Positions 7,992-15,726 of a stretch of DNA of 33,765 nt are shown piece after piece. Under the pieces are notes generated by a model. That model saw nothing but the letters and a program-made list of their open reading frames with translations. It ran no database searches and was not told the origin of the DNA. Origin of the DNA: Clostridia bacterium (GTDB taxonomy: Bacteria; Bacillota; Clostridia; Lachnospirales; Lachnospiraceae); assembly GCA_009929615.1 (NCBI GenBank), contig SAAB01000036.1, positions 1-33,765 on the forward strand, in the 5' to 3' direction. The stretch's first letter is position 1; every line of letters starts with the position of its first letter. Both the position numbers and the translations under genes were made by a program.

Positions 7992-8549
7992 ATGAGGGAT
8001 GAGATTGTTATCCGCCAAAGCACAAAAGGAAGCATACTATATTGTATCGGAGCATTTCTCCTGGCGGCATTGAGTCTGATTTTTTTATTTCAGGATTTTT
8101 CCCAGGCAAATGGAATATTAAGTCTGTTTACCCAAAACAGAATCGGAATACTTCTCCTTAGATTTGTCTTTGCAGTCGGAATTTTATTTTTTGGCTATGG
8201 TTTTTTTTATTTCTGTAAAAGAGCAAAGGAAGGAACGAATCTTTTGGTCGTCAACCAAGAGGGGATAACAGACCATAGCTCTGCCTTGGCCCTTGGATTT
8301 ATTCCATGGAGAGATATAGAAAAAATTTATCTGGACAGCATGTTGGGAAATACCTTCATTGAAGTTGTACTAAAGGATGAGGAGGCCTATCTCAGTAGAG
8401 TTTCCGAAGTGGCAAGACGGACTATGCTCGCCAATAAAAAGATGGGCTATCAGCTCGTAAATATTACTCTGAATTCAACCGGAATTTCACCGGAAGAACT
8501 GATGCCTCAGATTCAGGAGATTTTCAGGAAGGTAAAAGCTTCAGCATAG
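7992..8549 (+). CDS. STM3941-like small membrane protein, function unknown
   Basis: A 185-residue protein with two N-terminal membrane helices (about residues 14-33 and 50-74) and a cytoplasmic C-terminal domain that resembles a PH-like fold: TNLLVVNQEGITDHSSALAL, then IPWRDIEKIYL and FIEVVLKD. This layout matches the STM3941 family of uncharacterised membrane proteins. The start ATG follows AAAGGAGATAAACA. It lies directly after the purL terminator and is followed by an XRE regulator 93 bases on. No function can be assigned from sequence. Confidence 0.65.
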   Translation: MRDEIVIRQSTKGSILYCIGAFLLAALSLIFLFQDFSQANGILSLFTQNRIGILLLRFVFAVGILFFGYGFFYFCKRAKEGTNLLVVNQEGITDHSSALALGFIPWRDIEKIYLDSMLGNTFIEVVLKDEEAYLSRVSEVARRTMLANKKMGYQLVNITLNSTGISPEELMPQIQEIFRKVKASA

Positions 8550-8642
8550 GGGAATTCCACTTGATTTCTCCAAATGAGGGATGTTATTCAATAGGAGAAA
8601 ATACTATCCTTATGTTATAGAAAACAAATGGAGGTATAACGA

Positions 8643-9104
8643 ATGGACCAATTAGCTATCGGCAAGTTCATTGCAAAAAAGAGAAAAAATAAGAATTTGA
8701 CCCAAGAGCAGCTGGCGGAACAGCTGGGTGTATCCAATAAAACAGTTTCAAAATGGGAAACAGGAAAATGTATGCCGGATTATAGCGTTGTCACAAAACT
8801 GTGCGATACACTGAAAATAACCGTTTCAGAATTGATGGACGGAGAAGAAGACAAGGACAGCATCCGGGTATATGATAATGAACAAATCCTTGAATTATTA
8901 AGGCGTACGCAGGAGTTGGAAAAACAGAAAAACATATTAAGCGGTATTATCCTAATCGTCATGGGAATCGCTTTGATGGCCCTTTCCCAGAACCTTGGTG
9001 GAACCGATGTTAAAGACTTTTTTGCAGGACTCCTTTTAGGACTGGCCTGTGGAGAAATGGCAGCAGGTGTTTTTGTTACCGCAAGAGGACTTGCTAAAAG
9101 ATAA
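8643..9104 (+). CDS. XRE-type HTH regulator with C-terminal membrane helices
   Basis: A 153-residue protein. Residues about 6-62 are an XRE/Cro-type helix-turn-helix (IGKFIAKKRKNKNLTQEQLA, then SNKTVSKWETGKCMPDY). After a charged linker (residues 78-95), two hydrophobic helices at about 97-115 and 127-148 would tether it to the membrane. Such membrane-bound XRE proteins are common in Clostridia, and the tether is thought to allow envelope sensing, though ligands are unknown. GGAGG lies 9 bases before the ATG. It sits 40 bases upstream of a UDG-like gene and may be co-transcribed with it. Confidence 0.85.
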   Translation: MDQLAIGKFIAKKRKNKNLTQEQLAEQLGVSNKTVSKWETGKCMPDYSVVTKLCDTLKITVSELMDGEEDKDSIRVYDNEQILELLRRTQELEKQKNILSGIILIVMGIALMALSQNLGGTDVKDFFAGLLLGLACGEMAAGVFVTARGLAKR

Positions 9105-9144
9105 ATCATATACAGAAACTAAAAAATATAAGAGAGGTACGAAT

Positions 9145-10086
9145 ATGGATTCAACATATGAAGGATTAAAAAACACAGCTAAAAAAGCAATAGATCTAAA
9201 AGGCCTTTTTGAATCATGGTATGAGGCACAAAAAATGTGCAAGGAAGAAAAACTCATAGCAAACCTTAATAAAACTAATATTTCTTTAGAATCCTTCTGC
9301 ATTGATGGTGAAATTATTATTGATGAATGGAATTCCAAATCAAAGGATAGTGAAAATCAACCGAAGGTGCTTTATATTTTACGGGAAGAAAATGGTTCGC
9401 ATAGTGATGAATACGATGAAGATGATAATAGAATTATAGGGCATTTCTATAAAAATAAAGATGATTTTTGGATAAAGGAACAACTATGTGGTACTAAAAC
9501 CGCAAAATATGAAAAGCTTCCACCATTAATCAAAAAACTGGTAAATGTTCAGTATATCTTAGAACAAATGAAAACAGTTGATGATTCTGAGAATTACTTT
9601 AGATTTGATGATGAAAGCTGCAAAGTGAATATTGGTCATATGGCTTTTATGAATCTTAATAAACTTGGGGGAGATTCATCGGTACATTGGCCAACCTTTA
9701 AAGCATATATTTCCTGTTTCAAAGAACTAATAAAAAGAGAAATAGAGATATTAAACCCAGATATCATTGTTTGCTGCGGTACCTATGGAACATTGAAACT
9801 TGAGGTATATGAGGATAAAGATATGCAGGAACGGGAAACATATAAAATCAAAGACAAGAATTGTATTATTTATAATTTACCTCATCCTGCAGCACGGGGA
9901 ATCAAAATCGTAGAATATGGAAAAAAAGAAATACTTAATCCAAAGAACGATATTGATGTGGTTTTAAAGGAAAAAATAAAAGAAAAGCTTAAAGCAATAA
10001 AAAAACGTATAGACAATAACGATGAAAAATTCTCTATAGATGTGTTGAGAAACTTACTTGAGGATTTAGAAGGTTATGGAGAATAA
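9145..10086 (+). CDS. Putative uracil-DNA-glycosylase-fold protein, uncharacterised
   Basis: A 313-residue, AT-rich gene. Several features fit the UDG-like fold: PKVLYILREENG near residue 72 (first strand and active-site loop position), AFMNLNKLGG near 170, ILNPDIIVCCGTYG near 205-218 (the strand that normally leads to the conserved loop), and NLPHPAARG near 247-255, in place of the HPS-type DNA-intercalation motif. The C-terminal 40 residues are charged and helical. The classical GQDPYH water-activating motif is not present. The ATG at 9145 has AGAGAGG 7 bases upstream; a longer frame starting at 9049 overlaps the previous gene and lacks a ribosome site. Base composition is more AT-rich than its neighbours, suggesting recent acquisition. 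The function is inferred from motifs only; it could be a repair, nucleotide-processing or defence protein. Confidence 0.5.
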   Translation: MDSTYEGLKNTAKKAIDLKGLFESWYEAQKMCKEEKLIANLNKTNISLESFCIDGEIIIDEWNSKSKDSENQPKVLYILREENGSHSDEYDEDDNRIIGHFYKNKDDFWIKEQLCGTKTAKYEKLPPLIKKLVNVQYILEQMKTVDDSENYFRFDDESCKVNIGHMAFMNLNKLGGDSSVHWPTFKAYISCFKELIKREIEILNPDIIVCCGTYGTLKLEVYEDKDMQERETYKIKDKNCIIYNLPHPAARGIKIVEYGKKEILNPKNDIDVVLKEKIKEKLKAIKKRIDNNDEKFSIDVLRNLLEDLEGYGE

Positions 10087-10101
10087 AAGGCTGCACATAC
10101 A

Positions 10102-10165
10102 GAAACACCCCCTGTCCGTAGGAAGCATTTCACAGCTTCCCGAGGGCAGGGGGTGTTTCCCTTTA
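10102..10165. terminator. Strong bidirectional terminator
   Basis: GAAACACCCCCTG (10102-10114) pairs perfectly over 13 bp with CAGGGGGTGTTTC (10147-10159). A second inner hairpin GGAAGC/GCTTCC (10121-10126, 10135-10140) makes a long compound stem. It lies between convergent genes. Confidence 0.85.
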
Positions 10166-11449
10166 TTCTTCCGGTTCAGTTACATAGACATGAATGGTAT
10201 CGATTCGGTTTTTATCCATCTTTTCAATAACGAATCGGATGGAATCTTCGTTTATCTCTTCACCTTCCTGAGGAATGTGTTCTAAAACGTTAATCATATG
10301 GCCTGCGATAGAGTCGTAGTCATCGGACTCAATCTGACAGCCAAAGGTTTCGTTGATGTCTTCGAGGCGGGTAGAGCCATCCACCATATATTCGCCAGTG
10401 CTGATTTTACGAATCGGGTCTTTTTCATCTTCATCGTATTCATCGCGAATTTCTCCGACAATCTCTTCAAGCAAATCTTCAAGGGTGATGATACCGGCGG
10501 TTGCACCATATTCATCGAGGACAATCGTAATATTAATAGAGTTCTCACGCATCTGAATCAGTAAATCTGATGTTTTCTGATATTCATAAGTGAAGTAAGG
10601 CTCGCGGAGCAAATCAGCAATCTTAAAGTCGTCTTTGCTGCCTTCATATTTGAAGAAATCTTTTAAAGTAACAATACCGATAACGCTGTCTTTACTTTCC
10701 TCGTAGACGGGGAGACGACTGTACATATCGGCTTTAAAAGCCATACGAAGTTCGTCATAGGTGATATCGGAAGGAACGGAAACCATATCGATTCGCGGAA
10801 CCATGACATCCTTTGCAAGGGAATCACCAAAATCCACCACGTTATTAATCATTTCCTTTTCTTCACTTTCGATAACGCCTTCTTCATGGCTGACATCGAT
10901 AATCGTCAAAAGCTCATTCTCTGTAATAACCCGTTCTTTGCCGGTGAAACGCATTCCAAGCAGTTTCATCAGACCGAAGGAAATCTTATTAACAATAAAG
11001 ATAACCGGGGTAAAAATCACGGTAAGCCAGTAAATCGGCTTAACATAGAGAAAGCATATCTTTTCTGCATTATGGGTGGCTACGGATTTTGGTGTAATCT
11101 CACCAAAAACCAGAACGAGAAGCGTAAGGACACCGGTGGATATACCGACAGCGCTTCCAACCTTTGAACCCAGGTTCATATTTGTCAATATGCGGGTCAC
11201 CATAATGGTTGTTAAAGATGATGCAGACAAGTTTACAATGTTGTTACCTATAAGAATGGCGCTGAGCATCTTCTGGGGTTCTTCAATAATCTTCCGAATC
11301 AAAGCGGCTTTTGGACGGCCTTCTTCTTCAAAGCTTCGGATACGGATTTTATTTACCGTTGTAAATGCAGTTTCCGCCGAAGAGAAAAATGCTGATAAAA
11401 TTAAAAGAATAATCAGAGTTACTAACTGTGCCACACCCGTGGGATCCAA
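10163..11449 (-). CDS. CNNM/CorC (HlyC) family membrane protein with paired CBS domains
   Basis: A 428-residue protein of the CNNM/CorC family, often annotated as hemolysin-related and associated with magnesium or other ion efflux. It has an N-terminal CNNM/DUF21 membrane domain of about four helices (residues 5-180; SAFFSSAETAFTTVNKIRIR, ILIGNNIVNL, VLVFGEITPK), a CBS pair (about 205-330; VMVPRIDMVSV, LPVYEESKDSVIGIV, IVLDEYGATAGIITLEDLLE), and a C-terminal CorC/HlyC domain (about 345-425). The start is TTG at 11449, 10 bases after AGGAG, with an upstream in-frame TGA excluding anything longer. A divergent promoter region separates it from the phospholipase-like gene. Confidence 0.9.
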   Translation of the reverse strand: MDPTGVAQLVTLIILLILSAFFSSAETAFTTVNKIRIRSFEEEGRPKAALIRKIIEEPQKMLSAILIGNNIVNLSASSLTTIMVTRILTNMNLGSKVGSAVGISTGVLTLLVLVFGEITPKSVATHNAEKICFLYVKPIYWLTVIFTPVIFIVNKISFGLMKLLGMRFTGKERVITENELLTIIDVSHEEGVIESEEKEMINNVVDFGDSLAKDVMVPRIDMVSVPSDITYDELRMAFKADMYSRLPVYEESKDSVIGIVTLKDFFKYEGSKDDFKIADLLREPYFTYEYQKTSDLLIQMRENSINITIVLDEYGATAGIITLEDLLEEIVGEIRDEYDEDEKDPIRKISTGEYMVDGSTRLEDINETFGCQIESDDYDSIAGHMINVLEHIPQEGEEINEDSIRFVIEKMDKNRIDTIHVYVTEPEE

Positions 11450-11506
11450 ATAAAATCATCTCCTGTAATTTCAATTTAAAATATTATAAATGTATATTTG
11501 ATAAAG

Positions 11507-11535
11507 ATTCTATCTTATGTAAGTATGATTGTCAA
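11507..11535 (-). promoter_or_regulatory. Promoter for the CNNM/CorC gene
   Basis: On the minus strand, TTGACA (11530-11535) and TAGAAT (11507-11512) are separated by exactly 17 bases, a near-consensus sigma-A promoter. Confidence 0.8.
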
Positions 11536-11563
11536 GAAATAAGAGGAAATCCGATATTTATAC

Positions 11564-11592
11564 TTGTAATCAAGGGAAAATCATTGTACAAT
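11564..11592 (+). promoter_or_regulatory. Promoter for the phospholipase C-like gene
   Basis: TTGTAA (11564-11569), a 17-base spacer, then TACAAT (11587-11592). It lies 52 bases before the start codon and 28 bases from the divergent promoter's -35 box. Confidence 0.65.
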
Positions 11593-11643
11593 AAGTATTG
11601 GTTTAAGTAATAACAAGCAGATTGCAATGTCAGGAGGACATAT

Positions 11644-12231
11644 ATGCGTAAGAAATCTCACATTTCATTAGCTAATCACATGTTGACCGATTTAAAAGAA
11701 GAAACATTAGTGTCACATAACCATATGTTTCAGTTTGGAAGCCTTCTGCCAGACCTGGTACCAACTTTTCTGACCAAGAAACACAGAGTGGATACCACCT
11801 TTGATATATTAGAGAAGAAACTGCGTAAAGTTGTAGATAACTACGATGGAAGAGAGAAACTTTCCAGAGGCCGCTGTAAGGACCTAGGGGTAGTGACTCA
11901 TTATATAGCTGATTATTTTACATTACCACATAATCAGAAGTTTACAGGAAGCTTAAAAGACCATATGAATTATGAAGAAGTTCTCAAGTATTCCATGCGT
12001 GACTATGTAAGTCAGGCGAATATTGCGAACCAGCCATTGATTCGGATGGCTATGACTTCTGTAGATGATATTTGTAAATTTATAAAAAGCTGCCATGAAG
12101 AATATATTGAGATGACGATGAATGGCCAGGATATTGACTGCATGCACAGTGTAGAAGTGTGCCGTCAGGTGATGGAAGCGGTTGTTGCTCTCCTTCATCA
12201 GAAAGAATATCAGCACGTGGCTATGGCCTAA
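11644..12231 (+). CDS. Zinc-dependent phospholipase C-like protein
   Basis: A 195-residue, helical protein of the zinc-dependent phospholipase C-like family. Expected metal ligands are present: HISLANHML near the N-terminus, FQFGSLLPDL near residue 30, and LGVVTHYIADYFTLPHN near 82-98 with the HxxxD and terminal His. No signal peptide is visible, so it is probably cytoplasmic, unlike the secreted clostridial alpha-toxin with which it shares the fold; toxin activity should not be inferred. CAGGAGG precedes the ATG. It is a single-gene unit with its own promoter and terminator. Confidence 0.8.
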   Translation: MRKKSHISLANHMLTDLKEETLVSHNHMFQFGSLLPDLVPTFLTKKHRVDTTFDILEKKLRKVVDNYDGREKLSRGRCKDLGVVTHYIADYFTLPHNQKFTGSLKDHMNYEEVLKYSMRDYVSQANIANQPLIRMAMTSVDDICKFIKSCHEEYIEMTMNGQDIDCMHSVEVCRQVMEAVVALLHQKEYQHVAMA

Positions 12232-12256
12232 GGGCGGAATATTTAAAGACTTATAA

Positions 12257-12293
12257 AAAGTACTTTAACATCTTGGTTGAAGTGCTTTTTTCT
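12257..12293 (+). terminator. Intrinsic terminator
   Basis: AAAGTACTTTAAC (12257-12269) pairs with GTTGAAGTGCTTT (12276-12288) with one mismatch and wobbles, followed by a run of six Ts. It ends the phospholipase-like unit. Confidence 0.75.
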
Positions 12294-12301
12294 TCTATAA
12301 A
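12273..12301 (+). promoter_or_regulatory. Candidate metNIQ promoter
   Basis: TTGGTT (12273-12278), 17 bases, TATAAA (12296-12301). It overlaps the preceding terminator and would give a very short leader, leaving no room for a SAM riboswitch. Confidence 0.4.
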
Positions 12302-12318
12302 GATGAAAGGGTGAGAGG

Positions 12319-13326
12319 ATGGAACCAATGATTAAAATTCAACATCTGGACAAAACCTTTATGGGCAAGACCCAGACGGTCTATGCCTTGAAGGATATTA
12401 ACCTTGATATAAGCCGTGGGGACATTTTTGGAATTATCGGTATGAGTGGTGCAGGAAAGAGCACACTGATTCGATGTATGAATTTCCTTGAACGTCCAAC
12501 TGCGGGAACAGTGAAGATAGACGGAAAAGATCTGGCGGCACTGTCGGATAAGGATTTAAGAAAGACCCGGCAGGAAGTAGCGATGATTTTCCAGCATTTT
12601 AATCTTCTTCAGCAGAGGAATGTCCGTGGTAATATTGCATTTTCCATGGAGATTGCAGGTATGAAAAAGGCAGATATAGATGCCAGAATTGATGAACTTT
12701 TAGAGATTGTTGATTTGAAAGACAGAGCGAATATGTATCCGGCGCAGCTTTCCGGCGGACAGAAGCAGAGAGTTGCTATTGCGAGAGCTCTGGCCACGAA
12801 TCCAAAGATTATTCTTTGTGATGAGGCAACCAGTGCCCTGGACCCGGCAACGACCCGTTCGATTCTGGCCCTTTTAAAAGATATTAATCAGAGATACGGA
12901 ATTACGATTGTCATTATTACTCATGAGATGAGTGTTGTGGAGAGCATATGCAGCCATGTAGCCATTATTGATGATGGACAGGTTGCAGAGGTTGGAACCG
13001 TTGAAAAAGTCTTTACACAGCCGGAATCGAAGACAGCACGGCGTATTATCTATCAGAAGAGCCAGGGCGACCAGGCGGTTCTTGGAAAACGCTGTATCCG
13101 TATTGTATTTGATGGAAAGTCATCCTATGAACCGGTGATTTCCAATCTGATTATGGAATGTAAGATTTCAGTGAATATTATGTTTGCAGATACAAAAGAT
13201 ATAGATGGTAAGGCCTATGGCCATATGATTTTACAGTTACCTGAGGATAAACTTCAGGGCGATAAAGCCATTTTCTATCTGCGTTCAAAAAATCTAGTGG
13301 TAGAGGAGTTGGAAAATTATGTTTAG
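12319..13326 (+). CDS. metN: Methionine ABC transporter ATP-binding protein
   Basis: A 335-residue ATPase that powers methionine import. It has Walker A GMSGAGKST (about residues 41-49), Q-loop MIFQHFNLL, signature LSGGQKQRVAIARAL (about 143-157), Walker B IILCDEATSALD and switch His in ITHEMSV. The C-terminal NIL/ACT-like domain (about 255-335, CIRIVFDGKSSYEPVISNL) is the methionine-sensing regulatory domain that marks MetN and allows feedback inhibition by internal methionine. A second in-frame ATG at 12328 has a better-spaced GAGAGG and may be the true start. Its last 8 bases overlap metI, indicating translational coupling. Confidence 0.95.
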   Translation: MEPMIKIQHLDKTFMGKTQTVYALKDINLDISRGDIFGIIGMSGAGKSTLIRCMNFLERPTAGTVKIDGKDLAALSDKDLRKTRQEVAMIFQHFNLLQQRNVRGNIAFSMEIAGMKKADIDARIDELLEIVDLKDRANMYPAQLSGGQKQRVAIARALATNPKIILCDEATSALDPATTRSILALLKDINQRYGITIVIITHEMSVVESICSHVAIIDDGQVAEVGTVEKVFTQPESKTARRIIYQKSQGDQAVLGKRCIRIVFDGKSSYEPVISNLIMECKISVNIMFADTKDIDGKAYGHMILQLPEDKLQGDKAIFYLRSKNLVVEELENYV

Positions 13327-13984
13327 TGCAGACATTTGGTGGATGTTGGCTGAAGGTGTGCGGGATACTTTGTATATGACATTGGTTTCCACCGCTTTTG
13401 CCTATGTATTGGGGCTTCCAATCGCCATTCTTTTGGTAGTTACCCGTAAAAATGGTTTGCATCCCGTACCGGTACTCTATATGATTACCGATGTGGTTGT
13501 AAATATATTACGTTCCGTACCTTTTTTAATTCTGATGATTGTAGTAACACCATTGATGCGTCTTATTGCCGGCAAAGGCTATGGACCAACAGCGACGATT
13601 GTTGCTCTGGTTATTGCCGCGGCCCCTTATGTTGCACGAATGATAGAATCTTCGCTGCTGGAGGTTGACCCGGGGGTTGTAGAAGCGGCTCTGAGTATGG
13701 GTGCTTCTGTAAAGACGATTATTTTCAAGGTGCTGCTTCCGGAAGCAAAAACTTCTTTGCTTGTGGGATGCACGATTGTCATTGGAACTATTCTTGGTTA
13801 TTCAGCTATGGCCGGCGCATTAGGCGGCGGTGGATTAGGGGATATCGCCATCCGATACGGTTATAACAGATACCAGCTGGATATTCTGCTCGTTACAGTT
13901 ATTCTTTTGATTGTGCTTGTTCAGATTTTCCAGGTTGTAGGTATGATGATTTCCAAGAGGACAGATAAGAGAATACGGGAGTAA
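13319..13984 (+). CDS. metI: Methionine ABC transporter permease
   Basis: A 221-residue permease with five membrane helices, the usual size for MetI. The EAA-type coupling loop reads VVEAALSMGASVKTIIFKVL near residues 118-137, where the permease docks with MetN. SAMAGALGGGGLGDIAIRYG near the C-terminus is a family hallmark. The ATG overlaps the end of metN (ATGTTTAG), and metQ follows 26 bases downstream. Confidence 0.95.
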   Translation: MFSADIWWMLAEGVRDTLYMTLVSTAFAYVLGLPIAILLVVTRKNGLHPVPVLYMITDVVVNILRSVPFLILMIVVTPLMRLIAGKGYGPTATIVALVIAAAPYVARMIESSLLEVDPGVVEAALSMGASVKTIIFKVLLPEAKTSLLVGCTIVIGTILGYSAMAGALGGGGLGDIAIRYGYNRYQLDILLVTVILLIVLVQIFQVVGMMISKRTDKRIRE

Positions 13985-14010
13985 AGGAAAGAGAAAGGGA
14001 GATTAAGGAA

Positions 14011-14892
14011 ATGAAAAAGAGAATCGCATTCGTATTGGGCGCTGCACTTTTAGTTGCAGCTATTACAGGCTGTGGCAGCTCAACCAAAGAAACAGCTAAA
14101 GAAACAACAAAAGAGACAACAGCGGAGACAACCGCAGAGACAACAGCAGCTACAGAAACATCTTCTAAACTTGTTGTTGCAGCATCTCCAACACCACATG
14201 CTGAAATTTTAAATGCAGCAAAGGAATTAATGGCAGAAAAAGGTATCGAACTTGAAATTGTTGAATTTACAGATTATGTACAGCCAAACAAGGTTTTGGA
14301 TGCAGGCGATGTAGATGCGAACTATTTCCAGCACTTACCATATCTTGAAGACTTTAATGCAGAGCAGGGAACAAAGATTATTTCCGCAGCCGCTATTCAT
14401 TATGAGCCATTGGGAATTTATCCTGGAAAAACAGCTTCTTTAGATGATATTCAGGATGGTGCTGAAATTGCAGTACCTAATGATGCTACAAATGAAGCAA
14501 GAGCTTTACTTCTTCTTGAAGCTAATGGCATCATTACTTTAAAAGCAGATGCAGGTCTTCATGCAACAGCTAATGATATCGAAGGAAATCCTCACAATGT
14601 AAAAATTGTTGAACTTGCAGCAGAGCAGGTAGCCAGATCTGCACAGGATGCAGATTTCCTTGTATTAAACGGAAATTATGCACTTCAGGCAAACTTCAAT
14701 GTTGAAACAGATGCACTTGCTAAAGAAGAAGCAGATTCTGAAGCAGCTAAAACTTACGGAAATATCATCGCAGTTCGTGAAGGCGATGAAACAAGAGAAG
14801 ATATTCAGACTTTAATCGAAGTTCTGAAGAGTGACGAAATCAAAACCTTCATTGAATCCACTTATGAAGGTGCTGTATTACCATTAGATTAA
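14011..14892 (+). CDS. metQ: Methionine-binding lipoprotein
   Basis: A 293-residue NlpA/MetQ-family lipoprotein that captures methionine outside the membrane and delivers it to MetI. The signal peptide ends in the lipobox AITGC with the lipidated Cys at residue 21. A Thr/Glu/Lys-rich linker of repeated KETT and AETT units (about residues 25-50) follows, then the binding domain starting KLVVAASPTPHAEIL, with DYVQPNKVLDAGDVDANYFQH and VPNDATNEARALLLL as family motifs. The ATG follows GGGAGATTAAGGAA. The repetitive linker is probably a flexible spacer from the membrane. Confidence 0.95.
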   Translation: MKKRIAFVLGAALLVAAITGCGSSTKETAKETTKETTAETTAETTAATETSSKLVVAASPTPHAEILNAAKELMAEKGIELEIVEFTDYVQPNKVLDAGDVDANYFQHLPYLEDFNAEQGTKIISAAAIHYEPLGIYPGKTASLDDIQDGAEIAVPNDATNEARALLLLEANGIITLKADAGLHATANDIEGNPHNVKIVELAAEQVARSAQDADFLVLNGNYALQANFNVETDALAKEEADSEAAKTYGNIIAVREGDETREDIQTLIEVLKSDEIKTFIESTYEGAVLPLD

Positions 14893-14903
14893 TTTCAGGT
14901 AAA

Positions 14904-14937
14904 ATTAGCGGCTGGATATTCCGGCCGCTAATATTTT
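14904..14937 (+). terminator. metNIQ operon terminator
   Basis: TTAGCGGC (14905-14912) pairs with GCCGCTAA (14924-14931), followed by TATTTTAT, 12 bases after the metQ stop. Confidence 0.85.
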
Positions 14938-14962
14938 ATAGAGCTGAAGGAGAAATAGACAG

Positions 14963-15646
14963 ATGGAGAATCTCTTAGGTAAACTTCGGAGAGAAAACAA
15001 AGAGCGGGGGAAGCGGCTGAATATAGCAGACCGCCGGCTTTTGTCAGATATGACAGGCTACATGAAAACATTAAAAGTCTGTGATTATGATGTAGAACTG
15101 GCTTTAAAATCAATTATTCGGGACGGGCTTCGTTCCTATAGCAGGAAGAAAAGTCTCCAGACCATAGTCGGAGATGATTATCATAAATATTGCGATGAAC
15201 TTTGTAAAAATATGCGTCCGGCATCAGCTAAAGAATTAGTTTTAAGCCGGGGTGTTACAGTTATCTATGCGGTAGCACTGATGTATATTGTTCGTCTTAT
15301 CGATGTACTTGTAGGTGGAGGCAATTTTATCAGGGAGCCGGTGGAAATATCTTTAGGTTACCTGGCCGGAACAGCAGCTATCTTAATAGGAACTTTAATT
15401 ATTTATATTTATTTTTCAAAAGTTCTTAAGGGAACTTCGGATAAAATGTCGACCAATCAGACGATAGGTATTGGTGTTGTACTTATACTTATTGTAGCGG
15501 CAGCCTATGCCGGTGTTTATTTCTGGTCCAATATTCATTTGTTCAATGTGCTGTGGTGGATTCCTGCCGCTATTTTGATTATTATTTACGTTGTGTTTCG
15601 AATAATGTACATTCAACAGGAGAATCAGTTAGCGAAAGAGGCTTGA
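14963..15646 (+). CDS. HAAS-like membrane protein, function unknown
   Basis: A 227-residue protein. The N-terminal soluble part (about residues 1-88) is charged and helical and ends with IVGDDYHKYCDELCKNM, resembling the HAAS/DUF1048 type of signalling or anti-sigma-associated domain. Four membrane helices follow at about 94-112, 128-150, 164-184 and 192-212. GAAGGAGAAATAGACAG precedes the ATG. It stands between the metNIQ terminator and thrC, whose promoter overlaps its stop codon. The domain match is by general appearance; no function is assigned. Confidence 0.6.
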   Translation: MENLLGKLRRENKERGKRLNIADRRLLSDMTGYMKTLKVCDYDVELALKSIIRDGLRSYSRKKSLQTIVGDDYHKYCDELCKNMRPASAKELVLSRGVTVIYAVALMYIVRLIDVLVGGGNFIREPVEISLGYLAGTAAILIGTLIIYIYFSKVLKGTSDKMSTNQTIGIGVVLILIVAAAYAGVYFWSNIHLFNVLWWIPAAILIIIYVVFRIMYIQQENQLAKEA

Positions 15647-15671
15647 ATCGATAAAAAAGCTATGATAGAAT
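15643..15671 (+). promoter_or_regulatory. thrC promoter
   Basis: TTGAAT (15643-15648), 17 bases, TAGAAT (15666-15671). The -35 box contains the TGA stop codon of the preceding gene. The leader would be about 48 bases, with no T-box. Confidence 0.7.
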
Positions 15672-15726
15672 GAAAAGACGAAACTTTAGAACAACCCAGT
15701 ACTAAATCATGAAAGAAGGATAAAAG

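Noticed and set aside
11644-12231. Zinc-dependent phospholipase C-like protein as a secreted toxin
   Set aside because: There is no signal peptide or C-terminal membrane-binding domain; this is the short cytoplasmic type.
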